NCBI GenBank assembly: GCA_028707655.1
Contig: JAQWAN010000086.1
Location: forward strand, 1-7,969
Reading direction: 5' to 3'
Source: Bacteroidaceae bacterium
GTDB lineage: Bacteria > Bacteroidota > Bacteroidia > Bacteroidales > Bacteroidaceae
Length of the DNA: 7,969 nt
Part shown: positions 1 through 6,256 of the stretch, one piece after another
Position numbering within the stretch: position 1 is the stretch's first letter
Layout of the letters: each line of letters begins with the position of its first letter
The notes under the pieces: generated by a model
Database searches by the model: none
What the model saw: only the letters and a program-made list of their open reading frames with translations
Told to the model about the DNA's origin: nothing
Made by a program: the position numbers and the translations under genes

Positions 1-1
1 A

Positions 2-652
2 TTTGATGGTACCCACGAGGAGTTTAGAAATTCATTGTTCGCATTGGGAGAACCGCCACTTCCTGCTTCTATTAAACGTCCTGTTGAGCCTGAAGATGCA
101 GAACGCTTTCAGACTATCTATGCTAAACATGAAGGTGCTGTTACGGCTCCAACTGCTGGCTTGCATTTTAGTCGCGAGTTATTGAAGCGTATGGAGATTA
201 AAGGTGTGGATAGTGGATATATTACATTGCATGCTGGTTTGGGTAACTTCAGAAACATCGATGTGGAAGATTTGACGAAACATAAAATGGATTCTGAGCA
301 GATGATTGTTGACACCGATGTAGTGAAAAAGGTTAACGAAGTGACGGACCAGAAACGTAATATTTGTGCGGTTGGAACAACCGTTATGCGTGCCTTAGAG
401 ACAGCGGCTAGTACGGATGGACATCTTAAAGAGTTTGAGGGTTGGACCAATAAGTTTATATTCCCTCCTTATGAGTTTTCAATTGCGAATAGCCTTGTAT
501 CTAATATGCATCTACCTTACTCCTCTTTGATGATGTTAGTGGCTGCTTTTGGTGGCTATGATTTGGTGCTTGAAGCGTATTCTATTGCTATTAAAGAGAA
601 ATACAGATTTGGCACCTATGGTGATGCTATGCTTGTTCTAGACGACGAATAA
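2..652 (+). CDS. queA: S-adenosylmethionine:tRNA ribosyltransferase-isomerase QueA, 3' part (5' end outside window)
   Basis: QueA transfers and isomerises the ribosyl part of S-adenosylmethionine onto 7-deazaguanine in tRNA, giving epoxyqueuosine, the late step of queuosine synthesis at the wobble base of GUN-anticodon tRNAs. About 216 C-terminal residues are visible; the family is usually about 340-355, so roughly the first third is missing upstream. The frame is open from base 2, so the first in-frame TTG at 35 is internal and not a start. Visible family blocks are EPPLP, the APTAGLHF motif, VGTTVMRALE, TNKFIFPPYEF, NMHLPYSSL and the C-terminal YRFGTYGDAML. The TAA stop shares one base with the folK start (TAATG), which suggests translational coupling. 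Identification is firm; the usual H-x-MHSE stretch reads HKMDSE here, a mild variation. Confidence 0.96.
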   Translation, partial: FDGTHEEFRNSLFALGEPPLPASIKRPVEPEDAERFQTIYAKHEGAVTAPTAGLHFSRELLKRMEIKGVDSGYITLHAGLGNFRNIDVEDLTKHKMDSEQMIVDTDVVKKVNEVTDQKRNICAVGTTVMRALETAASTDGHLKEFEGWTNKFIFPPYEFSIANSLVSNMHLPYSSLMMLVAAFGGYDLVLEAYSIAIKEKYRFGTYGDAMLVLDDE

Positions 653-1128
653 TGAAACAATCACATGAAGTTTACCTAAGCTTGGGAACAAATTTAGGTG
701 ATAAAGAAAATAATCTTCATCGTGCAATTAGAGAAATAGAAAAGCAGATAGGGAGTGTTACTTCTCTATCTGCTTTTTATACTACTACACCATGGGGCTT
801 TCAATCGGAGCATGGTTTTCTAAATGCGGCCTGTTGTGTGAGTACTTGCTTACCACCGGAAGATTTATTGCTCAAAATAAAGGCTATGGAGCTTTTACTG
901 GGGAGAACAAAGAAAACGGTACAGACAAGTTATCAAGACCGAATGATCGATATTGATATCCTTTTTTACGACGATTGTATCCTGCATACCGAAACACTTA
1001 TCCTTCCGCATCCTTTGTTACATGAAAGAGATTTCGTATTATTGCCTTTAAATGAGATAGCTTCTACCCTGCAACATCCTGTTTTTAAACAGACGGTAAG
1101 TCAATTATTGGCTGCTTTAAAAATGTAA
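652..1128 (+). CDS. folK: 2-amino-4-hydroxy-6-hydroxymethyldihydropteridine pyrophosphokinase (HPPK)
   Basis: HPPK moves pyrophosphate from ATP to 6-hydroxymethyl-7,8-dihydropterin, the step before dihydropteroate synthase in cytoplasmic folate synthesis. The 158-residue protein matches the usual size of a stand-alone HPPK. Visible motifs are the N-terminal LGTNLGD (residues 11-17), the pterin-site stretch TTPWGF (45-50), FLNAA (56-60), LGRTKK (83-88) and the signature DRMIDIDILFYDD (96-108), whose D100 and D102 match the family's two magnesium-binding aspartates. The start ATG overlaps the queA stop by one base. No terminator follows, so transcription could run on into the response regulator. 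A terminator-like inverted repeat lies inside the gene at residues 30-42 (separate entry). Confidence 0.95.
   Translation: MKQSHEVYLSLGTNLGDKENNLHRAIREIEKQIGSVTSLSAFYTTTPWGFQSEHGFLNAACCVSTCLPPEDLLLKIKAMELLLGRTKKTVQTSYQDRMIDIDILFYDDCILHTETLILPHPLLHERDFVLLPLNEIASTLQHPVFKQTVSQLLAALKM
740..778 (+). terminator. Terminator-like inverted repeat inside folK
   Basis: A perfect 12-bp inverted repeat, AAAAGCAGATAG at 740-751 and CTATCTGCTTTT at 766-777, encloses 14 bases that can extend the stem by a few G-U, G-C and A-U pairs (752-755 with 762-765), leaving a loop TGTTAC. The right arm ends in a run of five Ts (774-778). This has the form of an intrinsic terminator about 90-125 bases into folK. It also has a T-rich exit on the minus strand, though that run is broken by a C. 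Because it is inside an open, conserved reading frame, ribosomes would normally disrupt it in the transcript; whether it terminates is unknown. Confidence 0.4.
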
Positions 1129-1184
1129 TGACAATGTAATAGCTATTTCACGTGTTCATAACATGAATAAATGATATTTGTAAT
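1124..1184 (+). promoter_or_regulatory. Candidate response-regulator site: TGTAAT direct repeats upstream of the regulator gene
   Basis: The hexamer TGTAAT occurs at 1124-1129, 1135-1140 and 1179-1184. The first two are 11 bases apart start to start, about one helical turn, and the third is 44 bases further on, four such steps. Direct half-sites spaced 11 bp are typical of DNA binding by PhoB/OmpR-family regulators, and the next gene encodes one, so autoregulation is plausible. The first copy overlaps the folK stop codon. A weak -7-like element, GATATTTG (1173-1180), lies 20 bases before the start codon but has no good -33 partner. AT-rich sequence can produce such hexamers by chance. Confidence 0.3.
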
Positions 1185-1200
1185 CTAAAATTATTTAAAA

Positions 1201-1887
1201 ATGGAACCAACTCGAATATTAGTAGTCGATGATGAAGAGGATTTGTGTGAGATCTTAAAATTTAATTTAGAAGATGAGGGTTATATTGTAGACACAGCTT
1301 TCTCCGCAGAAGAAGCTCTGAAAATGGATATCTCCTCTTACAACTTATTACTTTTGGATGTTATGATGGGAGAGATATCTGGCTTTCGTATGGCAAATAT
1401 GCTGCGAAAACAGAAAAAAACCGAAACAATACCTATCATCTTTATTACAGCTAAGGATACAGAAAACGATACCGTTACAGGTTTTAATTTAGGCGCTGAC
1501 GATTATATCTCCAAGCCATTTTCTCTGCGAGAAGTAATGTTACGGGTAAAGGCCGTGCTTCGCAGGTCTGTTCAACCATCCAAGGAGTCGACCAATCGAT
1601 TAGTATATAAAACCTTGACGCTCGATGTGAGCATGAAACGTGTTACCATTGACCAAGAGGAGATTTCATTGACGAAGAAAGAGTTTGAAATATTATTATT
1701 ATTGCTAAGAAATCCCGATTGTGTGTTCTCTCGAGAAGAAATCCTTGCTAGGATATGGAGTAATGAGGTGTATGTGTTGGATAGAACGGTCGATGTAAAC
1801 ATCACTCGCCTTCGTAAAAAGATTAAGCAATATGGAAATTGTATTGTAACTCGTTTGGGCTATGGTTATTGTTTAGAATATGAGTAA
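1201..1887 (+). CDS. OmpR/PhoB-family DNA-binding response regulator
   Basis: Transcription factor switched by phosphorylation, most likely from the kinase encoded next to it. At 228 residues it has the standard two-domain length. The receiver domain (about 4-120) shows the acidic pair D10-D11, phospho-acceptor D53 in LLLLDVMM, the switch threonine T83 and the conserved K105 in the YISKPF motif. The C-terminal winged-helix domain (about 133-228) shows LTKKEFEILLLL, the recognition helix region RTVDVNITRLRKKI and the wing hairpin ending RLGYGYCLE. The ATG at 1201 follows an A-rich leader with no clear ribosome-binding site, as is common in Bacteroidota. Its end overlaps the kinase start by 8 bases. 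The paired kinase suggests a PhoB- or RprY-like regulator; the target genes cannot be read from the sequence. Confidence 0.94.
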   Translation: MEPTRILVVDDEEDLCEILKFNLEDEGYIVDTAFSAEEALKMDISSYNLLLLDVMMGEISGFRMANMLRKQKKTETIPIIFITAKDTENDTVTGFNLGADDYISKPFSLREVMLRVKAVLRRSVQPSKESTNRLVYKTLTLDVSMKRVTIDQEEISLTKKEFEILLLLLRNPDCVFSREEILARIWSNEVYVLDRTVDVNITRLRKKIKQYGNCIVTRLGYGYCLEYE

Positions 1888-3343
1888 AGAAATAGATAAG
1901 ATGAAAAGAAACAAAATATTACAGCGTATGTCGTTTAGTAAACGATTGTTTTTCTCTGTCACTTTTTTGTTTTTCATTTTTATCTTATGCTTCATCTTTT
2001 ATCAATATAGCCGCGAACGCTCTTTTAGAGTTGTTTTGTTGCATACGAAATTGCAAGATTATAACCATCGTTTAGCAGAAGACCTTGACCATTGGTCTGA
2101 GCTCCCTAAAGAAAAGATTGGGGATTATGTGCACAAACATCCTATAAAAGGACTTCGCGTTACACTGATTAAAGAGGATGGTACTGTTTTTTATGATAAC
2201 TTTAGTACACGCGCCTATAGCAACAACCATAGTGACCGTGTGGAGTTTCGTACAGCTATCGAGAAGGGTGAAGGCTATTCTATCAATCGTTTATCGGAGA
2301 GTGTAGGGGATAATTATTTTTATTCCGCTTCCTATTTCCCCGCACATCATATGGTGGTGCGCTCCTCTTTGCCCTATAATATTAAGTTAATAGACGACCT
2401 TGAAGTAAACACCGAGTTTCTGTGGTTTACTTTTATTACCACCCTGTTACTAATCTTTATCATCTATCGCTTTACCGCTAAGTTAGGCGTTAATATAACA
2501 CGATTAAAAGAGTTCTCTATGCGGATAGACTCTGGAAAGCCTATTAGTGACGACTGGCGCGACCGCTTCCCTAACGATGAGCTTGGAGAGATCTCCCAAG
2601 AGATTGTTCGCCTGTATCAGCAGCTCGAAAAATCGAAGGAGGATAAGAATCGCTTAAAACGACAGTTAACACAGAACATCGCGCACGAGCTAAAAACACC
2701 GGTCAGTAGTATTCAAGGTTATTTGGAAACATTGTTAACCCGTAAACGTTTGACAGAGGAAAATCGTGCTCGTTTTCTAAAACATTGTTATGTACAAAGT
2801 AATCGTTTAGCTAATCTATTGCGAGATATATCTGTTTTAACACGTATTGATGAGGTGCCGCAGATGTTTGTGATGGAAACAGTTAATGTGACACATATAG
2901 CACAAGAGATTCAATTGGAGTTGTCGCTACAATTACAAGAGAAAAAAAGTACAATTTCCTTGTTCCTTCCAAATGAAATTAGTGTACCTGGTAATGCATC
3001 GTTAATATACTCTATTTTTAGGAACTTAGCAGATAATGCAATTGCATATGGCGGCACTGGATTAGAGATTCAGATACGTTTATTAGCGCAAGATGCGCAG
3101 CAGTACACCTTCAGCTTTCTAGATAATGGTATAGGTGTTGCTCCAGAACACCTAGAGAAGCTCTTTGAGCGCTTTTATCGAGTAGACAAGGGAAGATCAA
3201 GGAAGCTAGGTGGAACGGGCTTAGGATTGGCTATTGTGAAGAATGCAGTTTTGCTACACGGGGGCTTTATCTATGCTCGAGAACCAGCTAGTGGGGGATT
3301 GGAGTTTGTCTTTACCTTATCGCGTAAAGGGGGAATAGTATAA
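1880..3343 (+). CDS. PhoR-like membrane sensor histidine kinase
   Basis: Inner-membrane kinase that should phosphorylate the regulator encoded just upstream. Of 487 residues, about 23-43 form the first membrane helix, 44-179 a periplasmic sensor region, and 180-198 the second helix. A linker or HAMP-like segment and a charged, coiled-coil-like stretch (about 199-262) follow. The dimerisation domain carries phospho-acceptor H269 in AHELKTP. The ATPase domain shows the N box RNLADNA (381-387), G1 DNGIG (415-419), the F box FERFYRVD (429-436) and G2 GGTGLGL (444-450). The periplasmic region resembles PhoR/WalK-type sensors (RVTLI-x2-DG, NH-x2-R-x-EF, G-x-G, then YFYSA). All kinase residues are intact. 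The start ATG lies within the end of the regulator gene, implying coupled translation; an in-frame ATG at 1901 is an alternative. The ligand is unknown; phosphate or an envelope signal is inference. Confidence 0.93.
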   Translation: MSKEIDKMKRNKILQRMSFSKRLFFSVTFLFFIFILCFIFYQYSRERSFRVVLLHTKLQDYNHRLAEDLDHWSELPKEKIGDYVHKHPIKGLRVTLIKEDGTVFYDNFSTRAYSNNHSDRVEFRTAIEKGEGYSINRLSESVGDNYFYSASYFPAHHMVVRSSLPYNIKLIDDLEVNTEFLWFTFITTLLLIFIIYRFTAKLGVNITRLKEFSMRIDSGKPISDDWRDRFPNDELGEISQEIVRLYQQLEKSKEDKNRLKRQLTQNIAHELKTPVSSIQGYLETLLTRKRLTEENRARFLKHCYVQSNRLANLLRDISVLTRIDEVPQMFVMETVNVTHIAQEIQLELSLQLQEKKSTISLFLPNEISVPGNASLIYSIFRNLADNAIAYGGTGLEIQIRLLAQDAQQYTFSFLDNGIGVAPEHLEKLFERFYRVDKGRSRKLGGTGLGLAIVKNAVLLHGGFIYAREPASGGLEFVFTLSRKGGIV

Positions 3344-3346
3344 CAT

Positions 3347-3386
3347 AAAAAAGAGTCTTCAAATAAAAATTTGAAGACTCTTTTTT
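3347..3386. terminator. Bidirectional intrinsic terminator between kinase gene and tRNA-Gln
   Basis: A perfect 18-bp inverted repeat (3347-3364 and 3369-3386) around the loop AAAA. Each arm begins with six As or ends with six Ts outside a GAGTCTTC/GAAGACTC core, so a transcript from either side gives a strong hairpin followed by six Us. It starts four bases after the stop of the plus-strand kinase gene and ten bases beyond the 3' end of the minus-strand tRNA-Gln, so it can end both convergent units. Confidence 0.93.
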
Positions 3387-3396
3387 AAAAAAATTG

Positions 3397-3467
3397 TTGT
3401 CCTACGAAGACTCGAACTTCGACAAACAGAACCAAAAACTGTTGTGCTACCATTACACCATAGGACA
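3397..3467 (-). tRNA. tRNA-Gln, anticodon TTG
   Basis: Read on the minus strand, a 71-nt cloverleaf folds fully. The acceptor TGTCCTA pairs with TAGGACA. The D arm is GTG-TAATGGTAG-CAC. The anticodon arm is ACAGT-TTTTGGT-TCTGT with anticodon TTG, which reads glutamine CAA/CAG; the innermost pair is a T-T mismatch. The variable loop is TTGT. The T arm is CGAAG-TTCGAGT-CTTCG, and the discriminator base is A. CCA is not encoded (the next bases are CAA), so it must be added by nucleotidyltransferase. The gene follows tyrS on the same strand, has its own promoter, and ends at the hairpin ten bases downstream. Confidence 0.97.
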
Positions 3468-3497
3468 AACATATATACTTTCTGTTGAAAAGCGATG

Positions 3498-3529
3498 CAA
3501 AGATACAAGGTCAAAATGAATTGACCAAA
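3498..3529 (-). promoter_or_regulatory. Promoter of tRNA-Gln
   Basis: On the minus strand TTTG (3529-3526) is followed after exactly 20 bases by TATCTTTG (3505-3498). This is a full match to the Bacteroidetes primary sigma pattern TTTG-N19-21-TAnnTTTG. Transcription should begin near 3492-3494, leaving a leader of about 25 bases before the tRNA 5' end, to be removed by RNase P. Inside the spacer lies a 6-bp palindrome, GGTCAA-N6-TTGACC (3509-3526), which could be an operator or chance. Confidence 0.8.
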
Positions 3530-3545
3530 TATTTTTGCAACTTTT

Positions 3546-4838
3546 TTACTTCACAATGATTAAAAAGTAATTTTTCTTTCCTTTTTGTACTAAAAGGTAT
3601 TTATTATTCAATAAATCGGCTGTTGTAATCTCTTTATCAAAGTCGGTTAGTTTTTCTTTATTCAAAGAAATTCCGCCTGCTTTGGTTAATTTTCTCATTT
3701 CTCCCTTAGATGCGAAGATAGAAACGGAGTCAACAAATAGGTCTACTGCTTTGCAAGATGTGTCCAAAACGGTTCTTTCTATTTCGAATTGTGGTACCCC
3801 TTCAAAGACAGCTAAAAAAGTGTTTTCATCTAATTTATGCAGAGCCTCTGCTGTAGATTTACCAAATAAGATAGAAGAAGCTTCAACTGCTGCTTCGTAT
3901 GCTTCCGCAGAGTGTACCATAATGGTAACCTCTTTAGCCAGACGTTTTTGAAGTATTCTTAAGTGAGGTGCTTCCGCATGTTCTGCAATCAGTGCATCAA
4001 TCTCAGCTTTATCTAGTGCTGTAAATATTTTAATATATTTTGCTGCTTCATCATCCCCAACATTTAGCCAGAACTGGTAGAATTTATAGGGTGAGGTATA
4101 GCGTGCATCTAGCCAAATGTTTCCAGATTCTGTTTTTCCAAATTTACCACCATCAGCTTTTGTGATAAGTGGGCAAGTTAAGCCATACGATTCGTTTCCG
4201 TTAGTACGTCTAATTAGTTCAGATCCCGTTGTAATATTACCCCATTGATCGGAGCCTCCCATTTGTAGCTTACAGTTCTTCTCTTTATTTAGATATAAGA
4301 AATCGTATCCTTGTAAAAGCTGGTATGTAAATTCAGTGAAAGATAGTCCGTCACGTGCTTCTCCGTTTAATCGTTTTTGCACGGAATCTTTGGCCATCAT
4401 GTAGTTTACGGTGATGTGTTTACCCACTTCTCTTGCAAAATCGAGAAAAGTGAAATCCTTCATCCAGTCGTAATTGTTCACTAGTTCTGCTCTATTCGGA
4501 GCATCCGATTCGAAATCAAGAAATTTAGCCAACTGTGCTTGAATGCAATCTTGGTTATGTTTAAGTGTTTTCTCATCTAAGAGATTACGCTCTGCCGATT
4601 TTCCGGATGGATCACCAATCATTCCAGTTGCTCCACCAATAAGAGCTAGAGGTTTGTGTCCACAACGTTGTAAGTGTTTAAGCATCATGATGCCACACAA
4701 ATGACCAATATGCAGTGAATCAGCAGTAGGGTCAATACCCACATAAGCTGTTACTAACTCTTTATTTAGTAATTCATCTGTTCCAGGCATCATGGTATGC
4801 ACCATTCCACGCCATTTAAGTTCTTCTACAAAATCCAT
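3546..4838 (-). CDS. tyrS: Tyrosyl-tRNA synthetase
   Basis: Class I aminoacyl-tRNA synthetase that activates tyrosine with ATP and attaches it to tRNA-Tyr in the cytoplasm. The 430 residues match the bacterial TyrRS size. The Rossmann catalytic domain shows YVGIDPTADSLHIGH with the HIGH motif at residues 43-46, the GGATGMIGDPSGK loop (68-80), the tyrosine-site block TYQLLQGYDF (171-180), GGSDQWGN (194-201) and the KMSKS-equivalent loop KFGKT (232-236). The C-terminal part (about 360-430) is an S4-like RNA-binding domain. The start ATG at 4838 gives the standard N-terminus just before the catalytic core. It lies downstream of the tatD-type gene with a 56-base gap containing a strong promoter, so it can be transcribed independently. 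No T-box leader is visible. Confidence 0.97.
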   Translation of the reverse strand: MDFVEELKWRGMVHTMMPGTDELLNKELVTAYVGIDPTADSLHIGHLCGIMMLKHLQRCGHKPLALIGGATGMIGDPSGKSAERNLLDEKTLKHNQDCIQAQLAKFLDFESDAPNRAELVNNYDWMKDFTFLDFAREVGKHITVNYMMAKDSVQKRLNGEARDGLSFTEFTYQLLQGYDFLYLNKEKNCKLQMGGSDQWGNITTGSELIRRTNGNESYGLTCPLITKADGGKFGKTESGNIWLDARYTSPYKFYQFWLNVGDDEAAKYIKIFTALDKAEIDALIAEHAEAPHLRILQKRLAKEVTIMVHSAEAYEAAVEASSILFGKSTAEALHKLDENTFLAVFEGVPQFEIERTVLDTSCKAVDLFVDSVSIFASKGEMRKLTKAGGISLNKEKLTDFDKEITTADLLNNKYLLVQKGKKNYFLIIVK

Positions 4839-4870
4839 AGAATGATTATCTGTTATAGTTGTTATTATTG

Positions 4871-4901
4871 CAAAAATACGACCTTTATTTGGACTTACAA
4901 A
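4871..4901 (-). promoter_or_regulatory. tyrS: Promoter of tyrS
   Basis: On the minus strand TTTG (4901-4898) is followed after 19 bases by TATTTTTG (4878-4871), a full match to the Bacteroidetes primary sigma pattern. The predicted start near 4865 leaves a leader of about 25 bases. The -33 element lies over the last codons of the upstream tatD-type gene and the spacer runs across its stop, so tyrS has its own start of transcription even though it follows a gene cluster on the same strand. Confidence 0.8.
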
Positions 4902-5518
4902 CTCTTATCTCTTAAAAATAGCTTTCTATAGTTCTCGAAAACCTGTTTTTCTAAAATAGGCAATGTTATTTTTTTGTCGATTGCTATCTTAGCGTAGATG
5001 CTTTCAATAGTTGCTTCGGCCGTATCTGTTTCTATAAAGAGGTGGTTGATGGGGGTACACTCAAGTGCTTCTAGTTGATAATGTTCGCCAAACGATATGT
5101 AAAACCCAGCCTCCAATAGCTGTTTTGCAATCTGTTTATTACCTCGAAAACCATGAATAATCATTGGCACGCTTCGTTGTCGCTCCCGGTTCCAACGGAG
5201 TAATTCGTTACTGCTTTTCACGAGATGAAGAAGTAGAGGTAGTGCATGCTTCTCTGCAAGCGTGGCATGCCGCTCTAGTAGGGCTAGTTGTGTGACCATG
5301 TTTGCTCCCCTTTGCTTGTCCAATCCTGTTTCGCCTATGGCCACTACTTGTGGATGATTAGCTGCCGCTTCTAGCTTTTGCCACTGCTCCTCGTTTACCG
5401 ATGTTGTGTTCCATGGATGAATGGCCACTGCATACAAGAAATGAGCCTGTGGGCTAAAATCGTCTGGTTCGCAGGAGATGATAGCATCTTCGATTTGTTT
5501 ATGCGTGTGTATATCCAT
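4895..5518 (-). CDS. TatD-family metal-dependent hydrolase (short form)
   Basis: Predicted cytoplasmic TIM-barrel metallohydrolase; characterised relatives are DNases, but the substrate here is not known. All metal-ligand positions of the family can be seen: H4 and H6 in MDIHTH, E63 in GETGLD (62-67), H98 in LLLHLVKS, H122 in IHGFRG (121-126) and D165 in ETD (163-165). At 207 residues it is shorter than the usual 255-265. The HxH motif sits at the very N-terminus and the loop after it is reduced, so this is a compact version and not a broken gene. The ATG at 5518 follows an AGAGAAGAA stretch, 25 bases after the yidD stop. It probably shares a transcript with rnpA and yidD. Confidence 0.88.
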   Translation of the reverse strand: MDIHTHKQIEDAIISCEPDDFSPQAHFLYAVAIHPWNTTSVNEEQWQKLEAAANHPQVVAIGETGLDKQRGANMVTQLALLERHATLAEKHALPLLLHLVKSSNELLRWNRERQRSVPMIIHGFRGNKQIAKQLLEAGFYISFGEHYQLEALECTPINHLFIETDTAEATIESIYAKIAIDKKITLPILEKQVFENYRKLFLRDKSL

Positions 5519-5543
5519 TTCTTCTCTGTTTTTTGAATCAAGA

Positions 5544-5765
5544 TTAAGGCACAGGGTCGTATCCCGATCCGCCCCATGGATGACAGCGTAAGATTCTGCG
5601 AATGGCTAGATAAAGCCCTTTGATAGGGCCATGTTTTTTCAATGCCTCAATAGCATAAGTTGAGCAAGTAGGGGTAAACCTGCACGAGGGAGGGGTTATA
5701 GGTGAGATGACTCGTTTATAGAAATAGACGGGTAGCAGTAATAAAAAGACAATAATTTTTTTCAT
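5544..5765 (-). CDS. yidD: Membrane protein insertion efficiency factor YidD
   Basis: Small amphipathic membrane-associated protein that assists YidC-dependent insertion of inner-membrane proteins. At 73 residues it has the normal family length. It shows a hydrophobic N-terminus (about 3-16), then the conserved YKRVISP (16-22), the cysteine core SCRFTPTCSTYA (27-38, with C28 and C34), and the C-terminal RILRCHPWGGSGYDPVP (57-73, with C61). The start is one base after the rnpA stop (TAATATG), the usual rnpA-yidD pairing. yidC is not in the window, unlike the rpmH-rnpA-yidD-yidC order of many other phyla. Confidence 0.96.
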   Translation of the reverse strand: MKKIIVFLLLLPVYFYKRVISPITPPSCRFTPTCSTYAIEALKKHGPIKGLYLAIRRILRCHPWGGSGYDPVP

Positions 5766-5766
5766 A

Positions 5767-6162
5767 TTACTCCTGTATTTGAGTGGCTAATCTTTCTAGT
5801 AAGGAGAGCATATGTTGCTCTATTTTCTCCGTTGGATGCTGTTTTGTGTCTAGATAGATAAAAGCAATATGCATCTTTTTTCCTTTGCTCAGTAAAGCAT
5901 TATGGAGTGCATGCTTGTTGATGCGGTAGGTCTCTCTAATCTGTCGTTTTATACGATTACGCTGAACGGCATGTTTAAAACGTTTTTTGGAAACGCTTAT
6001 AAGCACTGCAACAGGATAATCCTCTAGCTCCTCCACCTCTTGGTACACCGCTAAAAGAGGAAAACTAGCTATTGATTTAGCTTTTCCTGAAAAGAGCGCT
6101 TCGATTGCTTTTTTACTATTAATACGCTCCTGTTTGCAGAAAGAATTATGTGGTTCGTTCAT
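5767..6162 (-). CDS. rnpA: Ribonuclease P protein component
   Basis: Protein subunit of RNase P, which with the catalytic RNA removes 5' leaders from pre-tRNAs, presumably including the tRNA-Gln in this window. The 131-residue length is typical. Recognisable parts are the N-terminal FCKQERI-x-SK (8-17), the core strand VAVLISVSKKRFKHA (51-65) and the RNR signature QRNRIKRQIRE (67-77), which contacts RNA. The ATG at 6162 is preceded by an AT-rich leader with no Shine-Dalgarno sequence; an ATG 11 bases upstream is out of frame. It begins 12 bases after the T-run of the hairpin that follows hemD, so how it is transcribed is a real question. Confidence 0.95.
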   Translation of the reverse strand: MNEPHNSFCKQERINSKKAIEALFSGKAKSIASFPLLAVYQEVEELEDYPVAVLISVSKKRFKHAVQRNRIKRQIRETYRINKHALHNALLSKGKKMHIAFIYLDTKQHPTEKIEQHMLSLLERLATQIQE

Positions 6163-6173
6163 ATATATTGCAT

Positions 6174-6233
6174 AAAAAATGGCTTGCTATATGTTCTGCA
6201 ACGGTAAGTTGTTTAACATGCATAGCAAGCCAT
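6174..6233 (-). terminator. Long hairpin with T-run after hemD (terminator or attenuator before rnpA)
   Basis: On the minus strand ATGGCTTGCTAT (6233-6222) pairs perfectly with ATAGCAAGCCAT (6190-6179). After a two-base bulge (6221-6220) ATGTT (6219-6215) pairs with AACAT (6195-6191). At the tip CAAC (6211-6208) pairs with GTTG (6202-6199) around a five-base loop. Six Ts follow the 3' arm on that strand (6179-6174, the first paired with the stem base). This is a good intrinsic terminator for the LOG-DUF4271-hemD unit. Its position only 12 bases before the rnpA start also allows attenuation of rnpA. Confidence 0.75.
6199..6229 (-). promoter_or_regulatory. rnpA: Candidate rnpA promoter nested in the hairpin
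   Basis: On the minus strand CTTG (6229-6226) is followed after 19 bases by TACCGTTG (6206-6199). Each element has one mismatch to the Bacteroidetes pattern TTTG-N19-21-TAnnTTTG, with correct spacing. Predicted initiation near 6193 would give a 30-base leader to the rnpA ATG and a transcript carrying only the 3' arm of the hairpin, which could not fold into the terminator. The match is imperfect, so this is tentative. Confidence 0.35.
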
Positions 6234-6256
6234 CGTATAAAATAAATCTTATCTAT

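Noticed and set aside
118..450. Minus-strand open frame of 110 codons opposite queA
   Set aside because: It lies wholly opposite conserved QueA motifs, resembles no known protein, and has no promoter or spacing that suggests a gene.
35..652. TTG at base 35 as the start of the first gene
   Set aside because: The same frame is open to the window edge and the residues before it continue the QueA family sequence, so the gene is simply cut by the window.
1173..1180. GATATTTG as a firm promoter for the response regulator
   Set aside because: The element misses the TA and no TTTG-like box lies 19-21 bases upstream, so it is mentioned only as weak within the repeat entry.
3682..3951. Plus-strand open frame opposite tyrS
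   Set aside because: It is antisense to the conserved C-terminal part of tyrosyl-tRNA synthetase and looks like a shadow frame.
5395..5577. Minus-strand open frame overlapping the yidD end and tatD start
   Set aside because: It is in another frame across two well-supported genes and has no recognisable protein features.
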